Under the pieces are notes generated by a model. The model was not told the origin of the DNA. It did not search any database and worked only from the letters and a program-made list of their open reading frames with translations. Below are positions 44,868 through 51,481 of a stretch of DNA of 64,000 nt, piece after piece. Position numbers and translations under genes: made by a program. Positions within the stretch are counted from its first letter, which is position 1, and every line of letters begins with the position of its first letter. This DNA is from Mesorhizobium sp. M2D.F.Ca.ET.226.01.1.1 (lineage in GTDB: Bacteria; Pseudomonadota; Alphaproteobacteria; Rhizobiales; Rhizobiaceae), in NCBI RefSeq assembly GCF_004022705.2, contig NZ_RZOY02000012.1:1-64000 (forward strand), in the 5' to 3' direction.

Positions 44868-45061
44868 ATGAAGCGAGGCCGGCAGCGTATCGAGCGCTAA
44901 CCGGCCTCTCAAAATCGTCAGGCTTCCCGACAACTGACACTTTTGAAATTAACCTGTTCCCGGTTGATTTCCAAGCGAAAGTTTTGGTCGACCGCTATGG
45001 CCTGAAGCCGCCAACTGCCCGCGCATTTGCTGAACTGATGTTCGGGAGGGCAGCGGTATGA
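44855..45061 (+). CDS. Short early protein of the element
   Basis: 68 residues overlapping both neighbours (13 bp upstream, 4 bp downstream with the resolvase gene). The C-terminal segment (FQAKVLVDRYGLKPPTARAF) could be a helix-turn-helix. No family match is known. The overlaps show that it is translated as part of the early operon. Confidence 0.5.
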   Translation: MDLLNEARPAAYRALTGLSKSSGFPTTDTFEINLFPVDFQAKVLVDRYGLKPPTARAFAELMFGRAAV

Positions 45062-45543
45062 GCCATACTCTCTGCATCCTGGGTGTCGATCCCGGCTTGT
45101 CCGGTGCAATTGCGTTTTACTTCCCTGCGGCGCCCGATCGTGTCGCCGCCTACGATATGCCGGTGGCCGCCAAGACCATCGACGCAGCGGCCCTTGCTCG
45201 CCGCATCGAACAAATGCGGCCCGATCTCGCGATCGTGGAGAACGTCGGCGCTCGCCCTGGCCAGGGTGTGTCGTCAATGTTCCGGTTCGGCGTGGCTCAC
45301 GGCGCCGTGCTTGGCGCGCTGGCGGCCTTGAACGTCTCGACGCATCTGGTTTCGCCGGTATCGTGGAAGAGGCACTTCAAGCTCGATAGTGACAAGGAAG
45401 CGGCAAGGGCATTGGCAATCCGCCTTTGGCCGAGCTGTGACCACTTCGGCCGCAAGAAAGACCACGGTCGTGCCGAGGCCGCGCTTATCGCACGCTGGGC
45501 GGCTGAAACTCTCCCGGCGGCACGGCAGGGAGGTGCGGCATGA
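45058..45543 (+). CDS. RuvC-like Holliday junction resolvase
   Basis: 161 residues. The RNase H-like fold opens with ILGVDPGLSGAIAFY (first Asp). LAIVENVGARPGQGVSSMFR then FGVAHGAVLGAL gives the conserved Glu and the Gly-rich loop. KKDHGRAEAALIARWA gives the C-terminal acidic helix. This is the phage/RuvC crossover-junction type used to resolve branched replication or packaging intermediates. The start overlaps the preceding gene (ATGA) and the stop overlaps the next (ATGA), so it is one operon. Confidence 0.85.
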   Translation: MSHTLCILGVDPGLSGAIAFYFPAAPDRVAAYDMPVAAKTIDAAALARRIEQMRPDLAIVENVGARPGQGVSSMFRFGVAHGAVLGALAALNVSTHLVSPVSWKRHFKLDSDKEAARALAIRLWPSCDHFGRKKDHGRAEAALIARWAAETLPAARQGGAA

Positions 45544-45815
45544 CGATCCGGCCGACGATCCCCAACATCGATGATGTGTTTGTCGGTGCAGCTGTGAGGC
45601 ATCTAACCCAGGCCCGCAACAGTCTTCAGCGGGCGGTGCTTTGCTTCGATGACGCGGGCTACGAACACGAGCCGACGACGAGGCTGTATAGCTTCGCTGC
45701 GGGCGTTGTGTCCGAGTTCGCCGGTAGGCAGTGGCGACCAGTGCCGCCGGCAGTGCCGTCTTACTTCGGCGAAGCTGCGGCAGAATGGCGTCGCCAGGCG
45801 CGGAGGAGCTATTGA
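45540..45815 (+). CDS. Uncharacterised element protein
   Basis: 91 residues overlapping the RuvC-like gene by 4 bp and the ATPase gene by 1 bp. DVFVGAAVRHLTQARNSLQR is helical; VPSYFGEAAAEWRRQARRSY is a basic C-terminal helix. No known domain. Its place between the resolvase and RepA-like ATPase suggests a replication or recombination accessory role, by context only. Confidence 0.55.
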   Translation: MTIRPTIPNIDDVFVGAAVRHLTQARNSLQRAVLCFDDAGYEHEPTTRLYSFAAGVVSEFAGRQWRPVPPAVPSYFGEAAAEWRRQARRSY

Positions 45816-46945
45816 TGGATAGCCGCTCCGAAAACGATCCCTACCGCAATGTCGACTATGACAAGCCGACCGCCTTGGCGGCCTTTGCTGCCGACAGCCT
45901 CGCCGACCGGCCTATTCCTCCGCGTGAATGGCACGTTGAGGAATTGATCCCGGCCAAGACGGTAACACTGCTGAATGGTGATGGCGGGACCGGCAAGAGC
46001 CTCTTGGCTCTCCAGCTTGCCGTTGCCACCATACAGGAGAAAGGCGAAGGCTATTGGGCTGGCCGTGCTGTCAGGCCCGGCAAGGTGGTGTATTTCAGCG
46101 CCGAAGACGACGTTGACGAGTTGCACCGCCGCCTGGCCGACATCGCCGCATCGTGTGACCTTGGAATGGCCGATCTCGCCGGGCTCACTATCGCACCGAT
46201 GGCAGGCAAAGACGCGATCTTGGCCGCGCCGCAGGGCAAGAGCAATATCCTCAAGCCGACACAGGTCTTTGTGGGCTTACACCAGCTCCTGAGAACCGTG
46301 CGGCCTGATCTCTACATCATCGATACCCTCGCCGATGCATATGGCGGCGAGGAGAACCAACGCGCCCAAGCTCGCCAGTTCATCGGCATGCTTCGCGGCT
46401 TGTGCATCTCCTACGACACTACTGGCTTGGTCCTGGCGCATCCATCGCTTTCGGGCATGGCCAGCGGCAGCGGCTCGTCGGGTTCCACCGCCTGGAACAA
46501 CAGCGTTCGCAGCCGTCTCTACTTCGAGCGCGCGAAGGATGGTGACGGGAAAGAGTCGGACCCTGATGTCCGCATCCTTCGCACCGTAAAGGCCAACTAC
46601 GGGCCGATCGGGCAGGAGATCCGGTTCAGGTGGGAGGCTGGCGTGTTCAAGCCTGCCACGGGTGGCGGCATGGCTGGTGCCGCTACCGAGTCCAAGGCGG
46701 AACGTGTCTTTCTCGACTTGCTGCGCATCCGCAAGGACGAGGGCCGCCACGTCAGCCCGCATGAGAATGCGCCTACCTACGCACCTGCTGCCTTCAGCCG
46801 CGATCCTCGAAACGAGGGCGTCAACAAGCGTGGGCTGGAAGCTGCGATGAACCGTCTCTTCGCGAGCGGGAAAATCAAAGCGGTGCAGTCGGAAGGGCCG
46901 CCATCGAAGCGCAAGACCGTTATTGCAGCTACGGAGGGCAGGTGA
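45815..46945 (+). CDS. RepA-like AAA ATPase/helicase
   Basis: 376 residues from ATG 45815, in the TGATG overlap. LNGDGGTGKSLLALQLAV is the Walker A loop. KVVYFSAEDDVDELHRRL and LYIIDTLADAYGGEENQ give Walker B. GLVLAHPSLSGMASGSGSSG then STAWNNSVRSRLYF matches the sensor region of RecA/RepA-type hexameric helicases found in plasmids and phages. The last 90 residues look like a winged-helix tail. The iteron-like repeats lie immediately downstream, which fits a replication initiator/helicase acting at that site. Confidence 0.88.
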   Translation: MDSRSENDPYRNVDYDKPTALAAFAADSLADRPIPPREWHVEELIPAKTVTLLNGDGGTGKSLLALQLAVATIQEKGEGYWAGRAVRPGKVVYFSAEDDVDELHRRLADIAASCDLGMADLAGLTIAPMAGKDAILAAPQGKSNILKPTQVFVGLHQLLRTVRPDLYIIDTLADAYGGEENQRAQARQFIGMLRGLCISYDTTGLVLAHPSLSGMASGSGSSGSTAWNNSVRSRLYFERAKDGDGKESDPDVRILRTVKANYGPIGQEIRFRWEAGVFKPATGGGMAGAATESKAERVFLDLLRIRKDEGRHVSPHENAPTYAPAAFSRDPRNEGVNKRGLEAAMNRLFASGKIKAVQSEGPPSKRKTVIAATEGR

Positions 46946-46957
46946 ATGAGCCTGCCT

Positions 46958-47047
46958 TACTCCCTGCCTACTCCCTGCCGAGGTGGGTGCAATACTCTCT
47001 GCCGTACCCCCTGCCGACTGGTGCTAACTCCCTGCCTACTCCCTGCA
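46958..47047 (+). repeat. Iteron-like array: six copies of an 11-bp TACTCCCTGCC repeat
   Basis: Copies start at 46958, 46969, 46993, 47005, 47026 and 47037. Four are TACTCCCTGCC or differ in one base; the others have 1-2 changes. They form three pairs with 11-12 bp within a pair (one helical turn) and 33-35 bp between pairs. They follow the RepA-like gene at once. A 61-codon frame (46946-47131) runs through them and is probably not functional. Rep-binding iterons are arranged like this; an operator is the other option. Confidence 0.55.
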
Positions 47048-47127
47048 CTGTCTCACCCCCATACCCCCTATACGCTCCGCGCCCTCTTCGAGGCCGGGCG
47101 CGAGCGTTCAACGTTGGAGGTAAGGCG

Positions 47128-47376
47128 ATGAACGAGGAGACGATCGCCAAGATTCCCCACGGTCGCAATGAGGAGATCCGCGTCAGCGTCATTGAGAAGA
47201 ACGGTAAGCGCTCGCTCAAGCTGAGGGTGTGGTTCATGAAGGATGGAGAGCTAAGGCCAGGCTCAAACGGGATGCAAATCCGCTTCGAGGCAATGAGGGA
47301 AATAATGGGTGCTATTGCGGCCCTTCCGTCTTCCGCGTGCGATGCTCGCTCTGGCGATATCGCGGCCAGCGGCTGA
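47128..47376 (+). CDS. PC4/p15-type transcriptional coactivator-like protein
   Basis: 82 residues from ATG 47128, preceded by GGAGG. EEIRVSVIEKNGKRSLKLRV then FMKDGELRPGSNGMQIRFEA is the PC4-like beta-sheet and helix that bind single-stranded DNA. Phage and bacterial PC4 homologues act in replication, recombination or transcription. It follows the iteron-like array, which supports a replication role, and is closed by a terminator at 47410. Confidence 0.75.
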   Translation: MNEETIAKIPHGRNEEIRVSVIEKNGKRSLKLRVWFMKDGELRPGSNGMQIRFEAMREIMGAIAALPSSACDARSGDIAASG

Positions 47377-47409
47377 AGCAATCGGCACCGATCTTTCACA
47401 GGAAATTTT

Positions 47410-47436
47410 AGGCCCGGAAAATTTCTGGGCCTTTTT
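47410..47436 (+). terminator. Rho-independent terminator after the early operon
   Basis: A near-perfect stem (AGGCCC, GAAA against TTTC, GGGCCT) followed by TTTTT. It closes the early gene block 34 bp after the PC4-like gene. Confidence 0.75.
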
Positions 47437-47669
47437 CCTGGGCCATCTTTCTTTCGCATGGCGACCGACGCGACACGGTTGCGACATGCAAAAATTAGTC
47501 ACGCAAAATCCGTGGCTTAGGATATGAACAGCGGATAAATAGTCCGCTTGTCGAATTTGCTTGAAGCGCGACGGTTTTTCGCTTAGATTCTTTGTGTTCG
47601 CTTCGTGCTGAACACTCGCCACTCGGCCTTTGCGCCACTCGGCACCATCCCTAACCAGGAAGCCGAGAT

Positions 47670-48299
47670 TTGCGTAAGGCAAGCACCATCCTCAAGACTT
47701 CACGCTGCGCCGTCTGCCGTCATCCCGATCGGCTGCGGATCGAAATGCTGCGCCTTGCCGGCATGAGCCTCGAATCCGTCGCCGAGAAGTTCGAGCTTGG
47801 CAGTGGTGGCCGTGACAGCCTGTGGCGGCACATGAAGAACCACGTCACCGAGGACGAGAAGGCGGTGATGCTGGCCGATGTGCCCATTGCCGAGGCCGCA
47901 GCAAGGGCAGCAGAGGAAGGCATTGCGTTAATCGACTACTTGGCCCTGATCCGCTCCAGCCTACTCCAACAGGTCCGCCTAGCCGCCACCGTCAACGATC
48001 GCCACGGCCTCGCCGCTGTGTCGGGCAAGGCCCTCGATTGCCTTCGAGAGATAGGCAAGCTGACAGGTGAGTTGAAGGACATCGGCAGCAGAAGCGTCAC
48101 CGTCAATCAACAGTTCAATTTCCTGGCGTCCCCAGCCTTCGCCGAGCTGCAACAGACCCTCATCCGGGCATTGCAGCCCTATCCCCAGGCATTGGCCGCC
48201 GTCGTCGGGGCCTTGCAGGAGATCGAAGCTACGCCCGATCCAGAGGCCTACAAGGCCATAGCGCTGCCAAAGGGTGAGTATCATGCCCAAGCAGTCTAA
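47670..48299 (+). CDS. Small terminase subunit-like protein
   Basis: 209 residues from a TTG at 47670, with AGGAAGC upstream. RCAVCRHPDR gives a Cys pair near the N-terminus, followed by a helix-turn-helix-like LAGMSLESVAEKFELGSGGR. The middle is helical, and the C-terminus has an acidic, Glu/Pro-rich tail. The gene overlaps the large terminase by 17 bp, the usual order, and it probably recognises the packaging site. The Cys motif is less common in known small subunits, so identity rests on position and size. Confidence 0.7.
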   Translation: MRKASTILKTSRCAVCRHPDRLRIEMLRLAGMSLESVAEKFELGSGGRDSLWRHMKNHVTEDEKAVMLADVPIAEAAARAAEEGIALIDYLALIRSSLLQQVRLAATVNDRHGLAAVSGKALDCLREIGKLTGELKDIGSRSVTVNQQFNFLASPAFAELQQTLIRALQPYPQALAAVVGALQEIEATPDPEAYKAIALPKGEYHAQAV

Positions 48300-49701
48300 C
48301 GGCCTCGCAGCAGCCCTTGCCGAGTCGCTGGCCACAAGCTGGCGCATGAAGGCTCGTCCCGAGCAGATTGCGCCGGAGGGCGATTGGGCTGTGTGGCTTG
48401 TCCTGGCCGGCCGTGGCTTCGGCAAGACGCGTACGGGCGCCGAATGGGTTCATGAGCAAATCGCGGCGGGCAAGAGCCGTATCGCCTTGGTCGGACCGAC
48501 TGCCGGCGATGCGCGCGACATCATGGTCGAAGGCGAAAGTGGAATCCTGGCAAGCGCTCCGAAGTGGAATCGCCCCGATTACCAGCCGGCATTGCGCAAG
48601 CTCACCTGGCCGAACGGCGCCATTGCCATGACGTTCTCTGCCGACGAGCCGGAACGCCTTCGTGGCCCTCAGCATGAAGCGGCATGGTGCGATGAGTTGG
48701 GCGCATGGCGCTACTCGGAAGCGTGGGATCAACTGCAATTCGGTCTTCGCATCGGTACGCGACCGCAAGCGGTTGTGACGACCACGCCAAAGCCGACCAA
48801 GATCCTCCGCGACCTGATCGCCAGGGCGGGGCAGGATGTCGTCATTACCCGAGGCAAGACCAAGGATAATGCCAGCAACCTTGCGCCGTCCTTTATCAAG
48901 GCGATCGAGGACCGTTACGGCGGCACCAGGCTTGGCCGGCAGGAGTTGGACGGTGAACTGCTCGAAGATATTGCCGGCGCCCTCTGGCAGCGCTCCTGGT
49001 TCGACAGGGACCGGGTAGAGAAGGCACCCGAGCTAAAGCGCATTGTGGTGGCGATCGATCCCGCCATTTCGAACAAAGAAGGCTCGGACGAAACTGGCAT
49101 TGTCGTTGCCGGATTGGGATTCGATGGTCGCGGATATGTGCTGGATGACGATTCCGGCCGATACGCTCCGAATGAGTGGGCCGACAGGGCGGTCCAGGCC
49201 TTTCGGGCATTCAAGGCCGACCGAATCGTCGCGGAGAAAAATCAAGGCGGTGATTTGGTCGAGGCAACCATTCGCATGGTTGATCCGCACGTGCCTTATC
49301 GGGCCGTGCATGCCTCTCGCGGCAAGGCTGTTCGTGCCGAGCCTGTTTCTGCTCTCTATGAGCAGGGCAAGATTTCCCATGTCGGCGCCTTTCCGACCCT
49401 TGAGGACCAGCTTGCGAGCTTTGCCAGCGACTTCGACCGCGCCCGCGCGGGGTTCTCACCTGATCGCCTCGATGCGCTCGTCTGGGCCTTCTCCGAGTTG
49501 ATGGTGAAGGAGGAACGGAAAATCCCGGTCGGATACTCCGTTGGCACTTACACGATGGTCGGAGGCGATACGACCTTTTCCCGCTCCGGCAGCGGGGGCA
49601 ACCCCTACGACCAAGTTGACGCCATGCTCGCTGCCGAGCGCGTCCAAAAGGCGGAGCGCGAGCGAAATTACCAAGCCTACCTCGACAGGAGACGCAAGTG
49701 A
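48283..49701 (+). CDS. Large terminase subunit (DNA packaging ATPase/nuclease)
   Basis: 472 residues from ATG 48283 (AGGGTGAG upstream); a GTG at 48274 is in frame. LAGRGFGKTRTGAEWV is the packaging-ATPase P-loop, AAWCDELGAWRYS is Walker B, VVTTTPKPT is the coupling motif. The RNase H-like nuclease has AIDPAISNKEGSDETGIVV (Asp) and PDRLDALVWAFSEL (Asp). This is the Terminase_6 type also found in gene transfer agents. It is full length and appears intact, so packaging of the element DNA is plausible. Confidence 0.93.
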   Translation: MPKQSNGLAAALAESLATSWRMKARPEQIAPEGDWAVWLVLAGRGFGKTRTGAEWVHEQIAAGKSRIALVGPTAGDARDIMVEGESGILASAPKWNRPDYQPALRKLTWPNGAIAMTFSADEPERLRGPQHEAAWCDELGAWRYSEAWDQLQFGLRIGTRPQAVVTTTPKPTKILRDLIARAGQDVVITRGKTKDNASNLAPSFIKAIEDRYGGTRLGRQELDGELLEDIAGALWQRSWFDRDRVEKAPELKRIVVAIDPAISNKEGSDETGIVVAGLGFDGRGYVLDDDSGRYAPNEWADRAVQAFRAFKADRIVAEKNQGGDLVEATIRMVDPHVPYRAVHASRGKAVRAEPVSALYEQGKISHVGAFPTLEDQLASFASDFDRARAGFSPDRLDALVWAFSELMVKEERKIPVGYSVGTYTMVGGDTTFSRSGSGGNPYDQVDAMLAAERVQKAERERNYQAYLDRRRK

Positions 49702-49994
49702 AAGCCTCAGACCTTCTCACCTCCCACGGCATGGCCGGCGCCCGCTACGTCAAGGCGCTCGCCGAACTCCAGGCCGCATTCATCGACCTCGCCGCCCATG
49801 ATCGCGCACTCGAAAACGGCCATGTGCGATCGCTGACAGGCGTTCAGCCGCCCAAATCGTTCTATGCCTTCCCGGATTCGGTTCCGTGGCCTCTCCGCCA
49901 TGGCGAGTTCAGCCCTGACAATGGCTCGAACTGGCAAGACTTGGTTCGGGATCGCGGCAATGAACTGATCGCCGCCGTCACGTCAGGGGATTAA
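49698..49994 (+). CDS. Uncharacterised structural-region protein
   Basis: 98 residues overlapping the terminase stop by 4 bp. Helical N-terminus (MAGARYVKALAELQAAFIDL) and a Pro/Asp-rich C-terminus with NGSNWQDLVRDRGNELI. No recognised domain. In a typical phage the portal gene would follow the terminase here, but this protein is far too short (portals usually exceed 400 residues). It may be a connector or tail accessory. Confidence 0.6.
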   Translation: MKASDLLTSHGMAGARYVKALAELQAAFIDLAAHDRALENGHVRSLTGVQPPKSFYAFPDSVPWPLRHGEFSPDNGSNWQDLVRDRGNELIAAVTSGD

Positions 49995-49996
49995 TC

Positions 49997-50353
49997 ATGA
50001 AGACGCTTCCGATTGGCGGCTCCGAAGTCGTCAGCTTGCCAGAATACACCGTCCTGACGATCACCATGTCGGCAGGCGCGACGGGAACGCATGAGCGGAT
50101 GGGGAATAACCCCGGTGACGCCTCAATTAGCACCACGGCAATTAGCACCGGAACGACGGCAGTCGGCCCCTTCGCATTTCCAACTCGCCACCATTTGCGA
50201 TGCAGCCCGGCCAGTCTCATGAGCTTCGACCTCTCGGCCGCTGATTTCCCGGCCGTGAATTCGGACTTCGAGCGCATCGCGAAACTCACGCAGGCTGAAT
50301 ACGACGCGCTGTCGCCGCCCGACCCCGCAACGCTTTACCTGATTGTCGGCTAA
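49997..50353 (+). CDS. Phage tail/fibre-type protein
   Basis: 118 residues. The C-terminal LTQAEYDALSPPDPATLYLI matches a motif seen at the ends of phage tail-fibre and upper-collar proteins (TQAEYDAL..P..TLYLI). The N-terminal part has Gly/Ser/Thr repeats (TISTGTTAVGPF-like) that suggest a beta structure. It starts 2 bp after the previous stop. A role in host binding or virion decoration is inferred. Confidence 0.55.
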   Translation: MKTLPIGGSEVVSLPEYTVLTITMSAGATGTHERMGNNPGDASISTTAISTGTTAVGPFAFPTRHHLRCSPASLMSFDLSAADFPAVNSDFERIAKLTQAEYDALSPPDPATLYLIVG

Positions 50354-50364
50354 AGGACCGCCAC

Positions 50365-51165
50365 ATGAACAAAGTTCGCACTTCGCAGATTACTTCCCGC
50401 GTCAAGAACGACGCGCTTCGGCAAGCCGCCGCCGCCTGTCTCGATGTCGCCGACCGCTTCAACGCTCGGGCCACCGCGATCAAGACCGACCCGAGCTTCA
50501 CCGAAATCGGCAGGCAGAAGACGCTTAAGGATGATGCCGCCAAAAATTATCTCCCCGGCCTCAAGGCGGCCTATGCGCCGATCGCCAGGGCTCTCGCCGA
50601 CGCCAAGTCGCGTCGGGCAGCCCTGGCGATTCCGGCGCCGGACCCTACCAATATCGCCGCTGCTCTTGAGCGGCAGGAAATTCGCGCGATGGTCAGGGGT
50701 ATGTCCCCTAATGAGCGCTTCGCCTTTGTGACAGGGACGGCCGACGAGCGGATCGCGGATGCGATCCTCTCTGCGCCAGGGTGTCTGTCCGGACTCATGG
50801 ATGTGCAGTTCGGACAGCTTCGCGATCTGGTGGTTGACCGCCGTTTCGGCGGGCAGATCGCAGAGATTCGGGAGGCGGAGGAAACCGCCGAAGCCGCACA
50901 GGCGGCAATGCTCGTTGCTCGGAACGACATCAAGGCCGCCATTGGCCTTGATGGCAAGGCCTTTGACGACTTCGAGAAGAAGGCCGTCCCGACGCCGTGG
51001 CTGCTCAATGAAGGCCAGAAGATCGTCAAGGTCATCCCAGGCCAGGGCGCTTACCCTGCGGCAACGGCCGATGAAATCGCCCTTGGTAAGTTCTACGCGA
51101 ACACTGCCGAATATCTCGCCGACAATCCCGGCATCCAAATCACCCAGCCGGCAGCAGCGGCTTAA
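50365..51165 (+). CDS. Uncharacterised structural-region protein
   Basis: 266 residues, largely helical, Ala-rich (RQAAAACLDVADRFNARATA, EAEETAEAAQAAMLVARNDI) and ending in a Pro/Ala tail. No capsid or portal motif is seen. The length and helix content could fit a scaffold- or tail-completion type protein. It lies between the fibre-type gene and the assembly-chaperone-like gene. Its function is unknown. Confidence 0.6.
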   Translation: MNKVRTSQITSRVKNDALRQAAAACLDVADRFNARATAIKTDPSFTEIGRQKTLKDDAAKNYLPGLKAAYAPIARALADAKSRRAALAIPAPDPTNIAAALERQEIRAMVRGMSPNERFAFVTGTADERIADAILSAPGCLSGLMDVQFGQLRDLVVDRRFGGQIAEIREAEETAEAAQAAMLVARNDIKAAIGLDGKAFDDFEKKAVPTPWLLNEGQKIVKVIPGQGAYPAATADEIALGKFYANTAEYLADNPGIQITQPAAAA

Positions 51166-51179
51166 GGAAGCAACCAATC

Positions 51180-51479
51180 ATGGCTGAAGCAATCGAAATC
51201 GAACTGGACGGCAAGACCTTAACCTTGACCCACTCGGGTCAGGCAGCGCTCACCATTTCCGACGCATCGGACGGGCTTGCCCCAGCAATGGCTGCAATTT
51301 CCCGCCTGAACGTCGGCGTTATGGCCGTGGTTATCAATGCTGGCGCCGGCCTGAAAGGCGAGGAAGCCAGAGGCACCGCCAAGGCTGTTGCCGCTTCGAA
51401 CCTTGTCGAGCTTTCCGGCAAACTGACCGAATATGTCGCCGCTCTGTGCAATGGCGGCCGGCCCTTCAAGGGAGCATAA
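51180..51479 (+). CDS. Tail-assembly-chaperone-like protein
   Basis: 99 residues: IEIELDGKTLTLTHSGQAAL, a beta strand pair, then a helix and ASNLVELSGKLTEYVAALCN. Size and place directly upstream of the tape-measure gene fit the tail assembly chaperone of siphophages and gene transfer agents. No slippery frameshift site was found, which most chaperone genes have. The ribosome site of the tape-measure gene lies at its end. Confidence 0.6.
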   Translation: MAEAIEIELDGKTLTLTHSGQAALTISDASDGLAPAMAAISRLNVGVMAVVINAGAGLKGEEARGTAKAVAASNLVELSGKLTEYVAALCNGGRPFKGA

Positions 51480-51481
51480 TC

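Noticed and set aside
46958..47047. CRISPR array
   Set aside because: Repeats are 11 bp, pairwise adjacent, without spacers of constant length; an iteron-like array is the better reading.
46946..47131. 61-codon frame overlapping the RepA-like stop
   Set aside because: Its sequence is produced by the 11-bp repeats (SLPYSLPTPC-type) and a better PC4-like gene starts inside its end; kept only as part of the repeat entry.
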